From Azospirillum brasilense (GTDB lineage: Bacteria > Pseudomonadota > Alphaproteobacteria > Azospirillales > Azospirillaceae): DNA of 64,000 nucleotides. Below the pieces are notes generated by a model. The model did no database searches, had not been told where the DNA came from, and worked only from the letters and a program-made list of their open reading frames with translations. Both the position numbers and the translations under genes were made by a program. The DNA lies in NCBI RefSeq assembly GCF_008365405.1, contig NZ_QOKV01000004.1, forward strand, positions 186,001-250,000. The letters are read 5' to 3'. Of the stretch, positions 7,580-16,744 are shown piece by piece (within the stretch, counting starts at the first letter, position 1; every line of letters begins with the position of its first letter).

Positions 7580-10558
7580 ATGAGCGGCAGGGCGGAGCCC
7601 AAGGTCTATTCGATTCCCACCGGCGTGTCCTTCGTGGACCAGCTCGCCGCGGGCATCCTGGACCGTGTGGGGAACGACCCGCTGGCGCTGGCCGGGGTGA
7701 CCGTCCTGCTGCCGACGCGCCGCTCCTGCCGCTCGCTGCGCGAGGCCTTCCTGCGCCGTTCCGGCGGGCAGCCGATGCTGCTGCCGCGGATGAGCCCGCT
7801 GGGCGAGCTGGACGCCGCCTCCCTCAGCCTGACCTCGGCGGAGGAACTGCCCGGCGTGCCGCTGGAGCTGCCCGACCCGATCAGCGGACTGAAGCGCCAG
7901 ATGATGCTGGCCCGATTGATCCTCCAGGCGACCGGCGTGTCGGCCACCACCGCGCAGGCGGTGCGGCTGGGCGCCGACCTGGGGCGGCTGATCGATGCGG
8001 TGTGGACGGAGAACGTCGCCTTCGACCGGCTGGCCTCGCTGGTGCCGGAGGATTATGCCCAGCACTGGCAGGTGACGCTGGAGTTCCTGAAGATCGTCAC
8101 CGAGCACTGGCCGGCCATCCTCGGCGCCAGCGCGCTGACCGACCCGGCGCAGCGCCGCAACCTCGTGCTGCAGACCCAGGCCGCGCTGTGGCGGGCGGAA
8201 CCGCCGCAGGGGCTGGTGATCGCCGCCGGCTCCACCGGCTCCATCCCGGCCTCCGCCGACCTGCTGGCGGTGGTCGCCGCCCTGCCGCAGGGGGCCGTCG
8301 TGCTGCCCGGCCTCGACCTGGAAGCCGACGAGGCGAGCTGGGACGCCATCCGCGCCGACGAGGCGCACCCGCAACACGGCCTCGCCCACCTGCTGGACCG
8401 GCTGTCGGTCGGCCGCGCCGCCGTGCGCCGCTGGAACGACGCGGAGGAGCCGCGGGCCGCCCGCGCCCGCCTGCTGGCCGAGGCCATGCGCCCCGCCGCC
8501 ACCACGGAAAGCTGGCGGGAGTTGGAGGGCCTGGACGCGACGGCCCTGGACGGGCTGACCCGAATCGACGCCCCGACGGCGGAGGAGGAAGCGTCGGTCA
8601 TCGCGCTCCTGCTGCGCCACGCGCTGGAGACGCCGGGCAAGACGGCGGCGCTGGTCTCGCCCGACCGCAACCTCGCCCGCCGGGTCGCCATGGCGCTGAC
8701 CCGCTGGGGCATCGCGGTCAACGACTCGGCGGGCCAGCCGCTGGTCCACACCGCCGTCGGCACCTATCTGCGGCTGACCGCCGAACTGGCCGCCAGCCGT
8801 GCCCACCCGCTGGCCCTGCTGGCGCTCGCCAAGCACCCGCTGACCGCCGGCGGGCACGACCCGGCGGAGTTCCGCCGCTCCGCCCGCGCGCTGGAGCGCA
8901 CCGTCCTGCGCGGCCCCCGCCCGGCGGAGGGCTTCGCCGGGCTGATCGCCGCCGTGAAGGCCACCGACCGCTTCGATCACCCGGACCAGCAGGCCGCCCT
9001 GCTCGGCTGGCTGGAAAATTTGGAAACGCTCGCCGCCCCCTTCATGGAGGTGCTGTTCGGCGACGCCCCGCTCGGCGACCTCGTCCGCGCCCACGTCGCC
9101 TTCGCGGAGGCGCTGGCCTCGCGCACCGACGCGCCGGGGTCGGAGTTCCTGTGGCGGCAGGACGACGGCGAGGAAGCCGCGACCTTCGTCCATGAGCTTC
9201 TGGAGGCGGTGGACGGCTTCCCCGCCGTGCCCGGCAAGGACTATCCGGCGCTGCTCGACGCTCTGATGGCGATGCGCCCGGTGCGCCCGCGCTTCGGCCT
9301 GCACCCGCGCCTCTACATCCTCGGCCCCATGGAAGCCCGCCTTCAGCATTTCGACCTGCTGGTCCTCGGCGGGCTGAACGAGGGGACCTGGCCGCCCGAC
9401 CCCGACGCCGACCCCTGGATGTCGCGCCCGATGCGCCGCGACTTCGGCCTGCCCAGCCCGGAACGCATGGTCGGCCTGTCGGCCCACGACTTCACCCACG
9501 CCTGCGGCGCCGAGGAGGTCGTGCTGACCCGCGCGGAGCGGGTGGACGGCACGCCGACCGTCCCGTCGCGCTGGCTGCTGCGGCTGGAGACGGTGCTGCG
9601 CGCGCTGGGTCTGGACGGGCGGATCGAGCTGGCCGGCGAGCCCTGGCTGGCCTGGGCGCGCGGTCTGGACGAGCCCGACGCCGTGCGCCCCGTTTCCCCG
9701 CCGGAGCCGCGCCCGCCGGTGTCCGCCCGCCCGCGCAAGCTGTCGGTCACCAAGATCGAGAAGTGGATGCGCGATCCCTACGCCATCTACGCCGAGCATG
9801 TGCTGAAACTCCGCAAGCTCGACCCGATCGCCGCCGACCCCGGCGCCGCCGACCGCGGTCAGTTCATCCACGCCGCCCTCGACGCCTTCGTGAAGGCCTA
9901 TCCAAGCCAGTTGCCCGACGACGCGCTGCACCGGCTGCTGGCGATGGGGCGCGAGTCCTTCGGCCCGCTGCTGCACAGCCATCCCGACGTCTGGGCCTTC
10001 TGGTGGCCGCGCTTCGAGCGCATCGCCGAGTGGTTCGTCGGGCTGGAGCGCGACCGCCGCCGCACCCTGAAGCCGCTCGCCACCGAGGTGTCGGGCGAAC
10101 TGGCGCTGAGCGGTCCCGCCGGCCCCTTCCTGCTGACCGCCAAGGCCGACCGCATCGATTCGGGCGGCGAGGGGCTGGTCCTGATCGACTACAAGACCGG
10201 CACCCCACCCTCGACCCGCGAGATCGAGCTGGGCTTCGCCCCGCAGCTGCCGCTGGAGGCCGCCATGGCCGAGGCCGGCGGCTTCGCCGGGGTCGCGAAG
10301 AACCGGGTGGCCGAGCTGGCCTTCTGGCGCCTGTCCGGCGGCGACCCGCCGGGCGAGGAGAAGGCGGTGAAGGGCGACCCGGCGACGCTGGCCGCCGAGG
10401 CCCGCGCCGGGCTGGAGGAGCTGATCCGCCATTTCGACGACCCCGCCACCCCCTACCGCTCCTGCCCCCGCCCGGCCATGGCCCCGCGCTACACCGACTA
10501 CGCCCACCTCGCGCGGGTGCAGGAATGGTCGGCGGGCGGCGATGGGGGTGAGGGGTGA
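7580..10558 (+). CDS. addB: Double-strand break repair protein AddB (alphaproteobacterial type)
   Basis: AddB is the second subunit of the AddAB helicase-nuclease, which resects double-strand breaks for RecA-dependent repair. The protein has 992 residues, usual for this type. An N-terminal LLPTRRSCRSLREAF block resembles a degenerate helicase motif. The C-terminal PD-(D/E)XK nuclease carries GLVLIDYKTG near 865-874. The region that holds the first iron-sulfur cysteine in Firmicutes AddB reads WMRDPYAIY here, and only one cysteine (YRSCPRP) is seen at the C-terminus, so the 4Fe-4S staple appears lost. addA follows after a palindromic repeat. Confidence 0.93.
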   Translation: MSGRAEPKVYSIPTGVSFVDQLAAGILDRVGNDPLALAGVTVLLPTRRSCRSLREAFLRRSGGQPMLLPRMSPLGELDAASLSLTSAEELPGVPLELPDPISGLKRQMMLARLILQATGVSATTAQAVRLGADLGRLIDAVWTENVAFDRLASLVPEDYAQHWQVTLEFLKIVTEHWPAILGASALTDPAQRRNLVLQTQAALWRAEPPQGLVIAAGSTGSIPASADLLAVVAALPQGAVVLPGLDLEADEASWDAIRADEAHPQHGLAHLLDRLSVGRAAVRRWNDAEEPRAARARLLAEAMRPAATTESWRELEGLDATALDGLTRIDAPTAEEEASVIALLLRHALETPGKTAALVSPDRNLARRVAMALTRWGIAVNDSAGQPLVHTAVGTYLRLTAELAASRAHPLALLALAKHPLTAGGHDPAEFRRSARALERTVLRGPRPAEGFAGLIAAVKATDRFDHPDQQAALLGWLENLETLAAPFMEVLFGDAPLGDLVRAHVAFAEALASRTDAPGSEFLWRQDDGEEAATFVHELLEAVDGFPAVPGKDYPALLDALMAMRPVRPRFGLHPRLYILGPMEARLQHFDLLVLGGLNEGTWPPDPDADPWMSRPMRRDFGLPSPERMVGLSAHDFTHACGAEEVVLTRAERVDGTPTVPSRWLLRLETVLRALGLDGRIELAGEPWLAWARGLDEPDAVRPVSPPEPRPPVSARPRKLSVTKIEKWMRDPYAIYAEHVLKLRKLDPIAADPGAADRGQFIHAALDAFVKAYPSQLPDDALHRLLAMGRESFGPLLHSHPDVWAFWWPRFERIAEWFVGLERDRRRTLKPLATEVSGELALSGPAGPFLLTAKADRIDSGGEGLVLIDYKTGTPPSTREIELGFAPQLPLEAAMAEAGGFAGVAKNRVAELAFWRLSGGDPPGEEKAVKGDPATLAAEARAGLEELIRHFDDPATPYRSCPRPAMAPRYTDYAHLARVQEWSAGGDGGEG

Positions 10559-10567
10559 TGCGCCGCG

Positions 10568-10670
10568 GCCCCCTCCCTAGCCCTCCCCCGCTTTGCGGGA
10601 GAGGGGACTGCCGCCGCGTTGCGCAAAATCCCCTCCCTCGCCAAGGGCGGGGGAGGGTCAGGGAGGGGGC
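10568..10670. repeat. Long GC-rich inverted repeat between addB and addA
   Basis: Two 24-bp arms (10568-10591 and 10647-10670) are inverted copies with 22 of 24 matches. They are built of CCCTCCC/GGGAGGG units and enclose a smaller hairpin (CCCCCGC...GCGGGAGAGG). Similar GC palindromes recur in other gaps of this window, so it is probably a dispersed REP-like element in the spacer of a co-transcribed pair. Confidence 0.6.
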
Positions 10671-10709
10671 ACCCGCAACCTCCGCCGTTCCACACCCCAC
10701 GACCCGCCC

Positions 10710-13700
10710 ATGACCGTCCTCGACTTCCCCGTCCGCGACCTGCCGCTGGACCCCAACGTCGCGCAGCGGCTCGCCTCCGACCCGCTGTCGTCGGTGTGGG
10801 TGGGCGCCTCCGCCGGGTCCGGCAAGACGAAGGTGCTGACCGACCGCGTGCTGCGGCTGATGCTGTCCGGCACCGCGCCGGCGCGCATCCTCTGCCTGAC
10901 CTTCACCAAGGCGGCGGCGGCGGAGATGTCCATCCGCATCAACCGCACGCTGGGCATCTGGGCGACCCTGCCCGACGAAGGGCTGGAGGACCGGCTCGCC
11001 GACCTGTGCGGCGAGCGCCCGAGCGCCGAGACCCGCACCATCGCCCGGCGGCTGTTCGCCCAGGTGGTGGATTGTCCGGGCGGCATGAAGATCCAGACCA
11101 TCCACGCCTTCTGCCAGTCGCTGCTCCGCCGCTTTCCGCTGGAGGCCGGCCTCGCCCCGCATTTCGAGGTGATGGACGAGCGCACCGCCGCCGGCCTGCT
11201 GACCGAGGCGCGGGACGAGGTGCTGCACGCCGGCCGCGCCGCGCCCGACAGTCCGCTCGGCAAGGCGATGGCCCGGCTGACCGCCGAGCTGAACGCCGAG
11301 GAGTTCGCCGACATCCTGGCCGAACTGGCCAGCGAGCGCGGGCGCATCCAGCGCCTGTTCGAGAGTTTCCACGGGCTGGACGGCGCAGTGGACGCCGTCC
11401 ACGAGGCGCTGGGCGTGCCGCCGGGGATCACCGAGGCCGCCATCCTGCGCGAGGCCTGCGCCGACCACGCCTTCGACGTGCCGGGGCTGCGCGACGCCTG
11501 CCGGGCGCTGTCCACCGGCAGCAAGACCGACGAGGAGCGCGGGGTCGGCATCCAGAGCTGGCTCGACGCCGCGGACAGCCGTGTGCGCGCCTTCCAGATC
11601 TACGCCCGCCATTTCCTGACGGCGGAGGGCGGGGCGCGCAAGACCCTGATCACCAAGAAGCCGGCCACCTCCTTCCCCGCCGCCCTGACGGCGCTGGAGC
11701 GTGAGGCGGAGCGGCTCGTTTCGCTGATGAAACGGGTTCGCTCGGCCGGAGTCGCGGCTTCCACCACCGCCCTGCTGACTCTGGCGGAGGCGCTTCTGCA
11801 CGCCTATGAGGCCAAGAAGAAGGCCAAGGCGCTGCTCGACTACGACGACCTGATCCTATCGGCCAACGCCCTGCTGAGGGGCAAGGACGGCGTGCCCGCC
11901 GTGCCCTGGGTGCTGTTCAAGCTCGACGGCGGCCTCGACCACATCCTGATCGACGAGGCCCAGGACACCAACCCGGAACAGTGGCAGGTCGTCGGCTCCA
12001 TCGCCGAGGAGTTCTTCGCCGGACTCAGCGCCCGTGACGGGGGCGAAACGACCCGCACCGTCTTCGCCGTGGGCGACGAGAAGCAGTCGATCTTCAGCTT
12101 CCAGCGCGCCGACCCCGCCGAGTTCGCCCGGATGCGCCGCCATTTCCAGACCCGCGCCAAGGCCGCCGAGCGCGACTGGCACGCGGTGGCGCTGGACATC
12201 TCCTTCCGCTCCACCGCCACCGTGCTGCAAACGGTGGACGCGGTGTTCGGACTGGACGGCGCCAAGGATGGTGTCGCTTCCGAAACGAGCCCGGTGATCC
12301 GCCACCGCGCCTTCCGCCGCGGTCACGCCGGTCTGGTCGAGCTGTGGCCCCCGGTGAAGCCGGCGGAGGCCGCCGACCCGCCCGCCTGGGCGCCGCCGGT
12401 GGAGCGCGAGGCCGCCGATTCGCCGTCGGCCCGGCTGGCCGCGGTGATCGCCGACACCATCCGCGACTGGACCCAGCGCGGCGAGTCGCTCGAGTCGCGG
12501 GGCCGGCCGATCCAGCCCGGCGACGTCATGGTGCTGGTCCGCCGCCGCACCGCCTTCGTGACGGAGCTGGTGCGCGCCCTGAAGGACCGCGCCGTTCCGG
12601 TGGCCGGCGTCGACCGCATGGTGCTGACCGAGCAGCTGGCGGTCATGGACCTGATGGCGCTGTGCGAGTTCCTGCTGCTGCCGGAAGACGACCTGACGCT
12701 GGCCACCGTCCTTAAGGGGCCGCTGATCGGGTTGAGCGAGGACCAGCTGTTCGACCTCGCCCATGGGCGGCGCGGTACGCTGTGGCGGGCGCTGGTGGCG
12801 AAGGCGGAGGACGATCCCGCCTACCGCCCGGCCCGCCGCTATCTGGGGGCGCAGCTTGCCCGCACCGACTTCCTGGCGCCCTACGAGCTGTTCGCCGGGC
12901 TGCTGGCCGCCCCCTGCCCGGCCGACGAGGGCGGCTCCGGCCGCCGCGCCCTCCTGACGCGGCTCGGCCCCGACGCGCAGGACCCGCTGGACGAGTTCCT
13001 GGCCGTATGCCTGACCTTCGAGAAGACCGAGCCGCCCTCCCTCCAGAACTTCCTGGCCTGGCTGGCGGCCAGCGAGGCGGAGATCAAGCGCGAGCTGGAG
13101 CAGGGTGGCGGACGTGTACGCATCATGACGGTGCACGGGTCGAAGGGGCTGCAAGCGCCCATCGTCTTCCTGCCCGACACGCTGGGCACGCCGACCCAAA
13201 GCCCGCCGATCCTCTGGCCGGACGAGGGCTGCGCCGTGCCGCTCTTCGCCGCCCGCCGCTCGCAGGAGGACGCGCTGTGCGCCGAGGCGCGCGCCCGCGC
13301 CAACCGCCGCCGCGACCAGGAGTACAGGCGCCTGCTGTACGTCGCCCTGACCCGTGCCGAGGACCGGCTGTACGTCTGCGGCTACCAGGGCAAGAAGGAG
13401 CCGTCGGAGGCCTGCTGGTACAAGCTGGTCGAGGCCGCGATGGGCGAGATCGGCGTGCCGCATCCCTTCGACTTCTCCACCCTCTGCCCGGACGGCTGGA
13501 GCGGCGAGGGCTGGCGGCTGGCCGATCCGCAGACCGCCGTGCCCAAGCCGGACGGCGCCGGGGGGGGCCGCGTGCTGGCGACGCAGGAGGCGCCGCCCTG
13601 GCTGTCCGCCGCCGCGCCGGAGGAGCCGGAACCGTCGCGCCCCCTCACCCCCTCCCGCCCGGACGGGGACGAGCCGGCGATGCGCTCCCCGCTCGGCGAG

Positions 13701-14180
13701 GACGACGGCGCGCGCTTCAAGCGCGGCCTGCTGATCCACCGGCTGATGCAGACCCTGCCCGACCTGCCGCCCGACGCGCGGGAGGCCGCCGCCCGCCGCT
13801 ACCTTGCCCGCCCGGGGCATGAGCTGACCGCGGAGCGCCAGGATGAAATCGCATCCGAAACGATGCGTGTCCTGACCGACCCGCGCTTCGCCCGGCTGTT
13901 CGGCACCAACTCCCGCGCCGAGGTGGAGGTGGTCGGTCTGGTGACCGGGCGCGCCCTGTCGGGCCGGGTCGACCGTCTGGTGATCGAGGACGACGCGGTA
14001 TGGATCGTCGACTACAAGACCAACCGCCCGCCGCCCGTCCGGGCGGAGGACGTGCCGCCGGTCTATGTCCGCCAGATGGAGGCCTACCGCGCGGCGCTGC
14101 GCGCCATCTACCCGGAGAAGCGGGTGCGCTGCGTCCTGCTGTGGACGGATACCCCCGCTTTGATGGAGCTGCCGGAGTGA
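10710..14180 (+). CDS. addA: Double-strand break repair helicase-nuclease AddA
   Basis: AddA is the UvrD-like helicase and nuclease subunit of AddAB. It has 1156 residues from the ATG at 10710. Walker A GASAGSGKT is at 32-40, motif II LIDEAQDTNPEQW near 414, GDEKQSIFSFQRAD after it, and VHGSKGLQAPIV near 806. The motif VI-like LLYVALTRAEDRLYV lies near 874, and the C-terminal nuclease IVDYKTN near 1100. The longer frame upstream runs through the repeat and is not coding. With addB it forms the functional replacement of RecBCD; a chi-like recognition sequence cannot be inferred. Confidence 0.95.
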   Translation: MTVLDFPVRDLPLDPNVAQRLASDPLSSVWVGASAGSGKTKVLTDRVLRLMLSGTAPARILCLTFTKAAAAEMSIRINRTLGIWATLPDEGLEDRLADLCGERPSAETRTIARRLFAQVVDCPGGMKIQTIHAFCQSLLRRFPLEAGLAPHFEVMDERTAAGLLTEARDEVLHAGRAAPDSPLGKAMARLTAELNAEEFADILAELASERGRIQRLFESFHGLDGAVDAVHEALGVPPGITEAAILREACADHAFDVPGLRDACRALSTGSKTDEERGVGIQSWLDAADSRVRAFQIYARHFLTAEGGARKTLITKKPATSFPAALTALEREAERLVSLMKRVRSAGVAASTTALLTLAEALLHAYEAKKKAKALLDYDDLILSANALLRGKDGVPAVPWVLFKLDGGLDHILIDEAQDTNPEQWQVVGSIAEEFFAGLSARDGGETTRTVFAVGDEKQSIFSFQRADPAEFARMRRHFQTRAKAAERDWHAVALDISFRSTATVLQTVDAVFGLDGAKDGVASETSPVIRHRAFRRGHAGLVELWPPVKPAEAADPPAWAPPVEREAADSPSARLAAVIADTIRDWTQRGESLESRGRPIQPGDVMVLVRRRTAFVTELVRALKDRAVPVAGVDRMVLTEQLAVMDLMALCEFLLLPEDDLTLATVLKGPLIGLSEDQLFDLAHGRRGTLWRALVAKAEDDPAYRPARRYLGAQLARTDFLAPYELFAGLLAAPCPADEGGSGRRALLTRLGPDAQDPLDEFLAVCLTFEKTEPPSLQNFLAWLAASEAEIKRELEQGGGRVRIMTVHGSKGLQAPIVFLPDTLGTPTQSPPILWPDEGCAVPLFAARRSQEDALCAEARARANRRRDQEYRRLLYVALTRAEDRLYVCGYQGKKEPSEACWYKLVEAAMGEIGVPHPFDFSTLCPDGWSGEGWRLADPQTAVPKPDGAGGGRVLATQEAPPWLSAAAPEEPEPSRPLTPSRPDGDEPAMRSPLGEDDGARFKRGLLIHRLMQTLPDLPPDAREAAARRYLARPGHELTAERQDEIASETMRVLTDPRFARLFGTNSRAEVEVVGLVTGRALSGRVDRLVIEDDAVWIVDYKTNRPPPVRAEDVPPVYVRQMEAYRAALRAIYPEKRVRCVLLWTDTPALMELPE

Positions 14181-14275
14181 GGCGCGCGCGATAGTCCGCC
14201 GTGGGAACTTTTCACCCCCGGCCGCGTTGCACGGGACGGCGGATTGGGTTGACGAGACCGCATTCGCGCCCCGGC

Positions 14276-14305
14276 TTGACCAGCGAGGGGGGTCGGTCAT
14301 ACATT
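14276..14305 (+). promoter_or_regulatory. trxA: Candidate promoter of trxA
   Basis: TTGACC (14276-14281) and TACATT (14300-14305) are spaced by 18 bp, in the 211-bp gap between addA and trxA. The gap is otherwise featureless. The match is good at -35 and moderate at -10. Confidence 0.5.
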
Positions 14306-14391
14306 TTGGCAAATTCCACCGATGAGGGATGGGTCCGCCGCCGGTGGAAAATCGGCGCGGCGGTGCCCCTGAACCCAGGCATAGAGGTCAC

Positions 14392-14715
14392 ATGAGCGAT
14401 CCCATCAAGGTCACCGACGACAGCTTCGAGCAGGACGTGCTGAAGGCCGACGGTCCGGTCCTGGTCGATTTCTGGGCGGAGTGGTGCGGCCCCTGCAAGA
14501 TGATTGCTCCCGCGCTCGACGACCTCGCCAAGGAGTATGGCGGCAAGGTCACCGTCGCCAAGCTGAACATCGACGACAACCCCGGCACCCCGACCAAGTA
14601 CGGCGTGCGCGGCATCCCGACGCTGATGCTGTTCAAGAACGGCAACGTCGCCGCCACCAAGATCGGCGCCCTGCCGAAGACCGCCCTGTTCACGTGGGTC
14701 GACGAGGCTCTCTGA
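14392..14715 (+). CDS. trxA: Thioredoxin 1
   Basis: This general cytoplasmic dithiol-disulfide reductant has 107 residues and the active site WCGPC (C32, C35) inside [12 protein letters not shown]. The conserved cis-proline segment RGIPTLMLF and a C-terminal helix are present, so it is complete. It has its own candidate promoter and a strong terminator, indicating a single-gene transcript downstream of addA. Confidence 0.96.
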   Translation: MSDPIKVTDDSFEQDVLKADGPVLVDFWAEWCGPCKMIAPALDDLAKEYGGKVTVAKLNIDDNPGTPTKYGVRGIPTLMLFKNGNVAATKIGALPKTALFTWVDEAL

Positions 14716-14739
14716 GTCCTGCTCCCCGGACGATCGAGA

Positions 14740-14767
14740 AGCCCCGCCCCTCCGGCGGGGCTTTTTG
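14740..14767 (+). terminator. trxA: Rho-independent terminator after trxA
   Basis: A perfect 9-bp stem (14740-14748 with 14754-14762) is followed by TTTTTG. Confidence 0.9.
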
Positions 14768-14785
14768 TTTGCGCACTGCAAGACC

Positions 14786-14936
14786 AAACCCCTCTCCCCT
14801 CCGGGGAGAGGGTGGCCCGAAGGGCCGGGTGAGGGTCGTCCGAGGATCAAGGCGCTCGTTCTTTGCCGCACCCCTCACCCTTCCCACGCTTCGCGTGGGC
14901 CCCTTCCCTCTCCCGGGGCGGGAGAGGGGTGGTACA
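14786..14936. repeat. REP-like palindromic repeat, copy 1
   Basis: GC-rich hairpins (CCTCTCCCCTCCGGGGAGAGG and CCCTCTCCCGGGGCGGGAGAGG types) flank a centre containing GGGTGAGGGT, GAGGATCAAGGCG and CCCCTCACCC. The same order of parts occurs at 18937-19079, so the two are copies of one element. It fills the gap between trxA and the LysR gene. Confidence 0.65.
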
Positions 14937-14990
14937 CGGCACCAGCTTCCCCTTGCGGCCAATCCACCTCCGTCGCAGATTTGGCAAACG

Positions 14991-15887
14991 ATGGCCTACC
15001 GACTGCCGCCCCTCAACACCCTGCGCCTGTTCGAGGCCGCCGGCCGCCACCAGAGCTTCAAGGCGGCGGCGGAAGAGCTGCACCTCACCCCCAGCGCGGT
15101 CAGCCACGGCATCCAGACGCTGGAGGAATGGCTTGGGGTGGAGTTGTTCCTGCGTGGCAACCGCAGCCTGTCGCTGACCCCCGCCGGCCGCGCCTACCTG
15201 CCCCGCGTGCGCGACGCGCTGCACGCGCTGGCGCTGGCGACGGAGAGCGTGCCGGGCCGCGCCCCCAGCGGGCGGCTGTCGGTCAGCGCCGCCCCGACCT
15301 TCGCCCTGCGCTGGCTGATCCCCCGCCTGCCCGCCTTCCAGGAGCGTCACCCGGCGATCACGGTGGCGCTGGACACCGCCCACCGGGTGGTGGAGTTCCC
15401 CCGCGACGGCATCGACGCCGGCATCCGGCTGGGCCGTGGCGACTGGCCCGGTCTGGCCGCGCTGAAGCTGATGGAGGAGGACCTCGTCCCGGTGGCCGCC
15501 CCCGCCCTGGCGGCGCGCATCGCCTGCCCCGCCGACCTCGCCGCCGTCCCGCTGCTCCACGTCGCCGACGTGTCGGAGGACTGGACCGCCTGGGCCGAGG
15601 CCGCGGGCCTGCCGCCGTCGGCGCTGGACGACGGGCTGAAGCGCGGGTTGCGGCTGGACGCGATCCACATGGCGGTGGACGCCGCGGTGCGCGGGCTGGG
15701 CGTCATCATCGGGCGGCGTCCGACCGTCGACCCGGAGCTGGCGTCCGGCCAACTGGTCGAGGTGATGGGGCCGCGCCTGCGCGCGAAAAGCGCCTATTGG
15801 CTGGTCACCGCCCAGGACAGCCTGCGTCGCCCGGAGGTCGCCGCCTTCCGCGCCTGGATGCGGGCGGAGTTCGCCCAAGGGCGGTGA
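14991..15887 (+). CDS. GcvA-like LysR-family transcriptional regulator
   Basis: This 298-residue regulator has an N-terminal winged helix-turn-helix (LPPLNTLRLFEAAGRHQSFK, LTPSAVSHGIQTLEEWLG) and a substrate-binding-like effector domain (about 90-295), closest in style to GcvA. The ATG at 14991 follows directly on the repeat; no clear ribosome-binding site is seen. The downstream DUF1127 gene has a T-N11-A box in its leader, so it may be the regulated target. The effector molecule cannot be told. Confidence 0.88.
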   Translation: MAYRLPPLNTLRLFEAAGRHQSFKAAAEELHLTPSAVSHGIQTLEEWLGVELFLRGNRSLSLTPAGRAYLPRVRDALHALALATESVPGRAPSGRLSVSAAPTFALRWLIPRLPAFQERHPAITVALDTAHRVVEFPRDGIDAGIRLGRGDWPGLAALKLMEEDLVPVAAPALAARIACPADLAAVPLLHVADVSEDWTAWAEAAGLPPSALDDGLKRGLRLDAIHMAVDAAVRGLGVIIGRRPTVDPELASGQLVEVMGPRLRAKSAYWLVTAQDSLRRPEVAAFRAWMRAEFAQGR

Positions 15888-15895
15888 CCCGCTTC

Positions 15896-15914
15896 GGGTG
15901 AAATCCGCTCACCC
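15896..15914 (+). promoter_or_regulatory. LysR-type T-N11-A box upstream of the DUF1127 gene
   Basis: A perfect inverted repeat GGGTGA-N7-TCACCC has the T-N11-A core (T15899, A15911) recognised by LysR-type regulators. It lies about 80 bp upstream of the DUF1127 start and 9 bp after the LysR stop. Confidence 0.5.
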
Positions 15915-15993
15915 GGCGGTGAAAAGGTCCCGTTTGCCGGATCGATGGGGACGGCCGGATGCTGGTGCTTCATCGCACCCGCCGGAGGCCACC

Positions 15994-16191
15994 ATGACGC
16001 TGCACGTCCTCCCCCGCACCGCGCCGCCACCGGCCCGCCGCCTTCGCGCGCTGCTGAGCTGGATCGCCCATCTCCGCGAACAGAGCCGCCAGCGCGACGC
16101 CCTGCTCTCCCTCTCCGACTACGAACTGCGGGACATCGGCATCACCCGCTACGACGCCGTCACCGAGGCGCGGAAGTCTCTCTGGCGGTGA
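15994..16191 (+). CDS. DUF1127 small protein
   Basis: This 65-residue basic protein ends in the DUF1127 signature: LSDYELRDIGITRYD followed by a basic tail. Small DUF1127 proteins are common in Alphaproteobacteria, and some affect RNA turnover or metabolic adaptation; the role here is unknown. GGAGG lies 6 bp before the ATG. The gene is downstream of the LysR regulator, on the same strand and preceded by a LysR-type box, so regulation by that protein is likely. Confidence 0.88.
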   Translation: MTLHVLPRTAPPPARRLRALLSWIAHLREQSRQRDALLSLSDYELRDIGITRYDAVTEARKSLWR

Positions 16192-16201
16192 AGGTCGCGG
16201 T

Positions 16202-16675
16202 TTACAGCCGGTCCCGCCGGATCGCCTCCAACAGCCCCTCGGCCCCGGCCTCACAGAGGTCCAGCACCTCGGTGAAATGCAGCCCCTCGCCGTAATAGGG
16301 GTCGGGCACCTCGCGCTTCGGCGCGTCGGGGGCGTAGTCGAGGAACAGGGCGACCCTCGCCCGGCTGTCCGGCGGGGCCATGCGCCGCAACTGCGCCAGA
16401 TGCCCGCCATCCATCGCCAGGACGTAGTCGAAGTCGGCGAAGTCCGCCGCGGTCACCTTGCGGGCGCGCAGGTCCGACAGGTCCACCCCGCGGGCCTTGG
16501 CGGCGCGCTGGCTGCGCGGGTCGGGCGCCTCCCCCACATGATAGCTGTGGGTGCCCGCCGAATCGGTGCCGATGCGGCCCGCCAAACCGGCTTGCCGAAC
16601 CCGCTCGCGGAACACACCTTCCGCGGTGGGCGACCGGCAGATGTTCCCCGTGCACACGAACAGGACCTTGACCAT
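16202..16675 (-). CDS. Low-molecular-weight protein-tyrosine phosphatase
   Basis: This cytoplasmic phosphatase of 157 residues has the P-loop CTGNICRS at 8-15 (nucleophile C8, R14) and the general-acid aspartate in PDPYYG (D125). The length is normal for the family. It is convergent with the DUF1127 gene and divergent from cobB. Bacterial members often act on tyrosine kinases of polysaccharide export, but no such kinase is in view. An arsenate reductase of the same fold is less likely, given the DPYYG acid loop. Confidence 0.93.
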   Translation of the reverse strand: MVKVLFVCTGNICRSPTAEGVFRERVRQAGLAGRIGTDSAGTHSYHVGEAPDPRSQRAAKARGVDLSDLRARKVTAADFADFDYVLAMDGGHLAQLRRMAPPDSRARVALFLDYAPDAPKREVPDPYYGEGLHFTEVLDLCEAGAEGLLEAIRRDRL

Positions 16676-16744
16676 CCCGGCCTCCTCCTCTCTGCTTTCC
16701 CGGTCCGAGATCTAGCAGCCGTTCCCCGAACCCGCCAGGGCACC

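Noticed and set aside
7523..10507. Very long minus-strand open frame (994 codons) opposite addB
   Set aside because: It is a shadow of a GC-rich gene: its translation is rich in Arg, Gly, Gln and His with no domain, whereas the plus frame shows clear AddB motifs.
14181..14391. Riboswitch or leader RNA ahead of trxA
   Set aside because: No stable conserved-looking fold or known aptamer motif was seen, only a candidate promoter.
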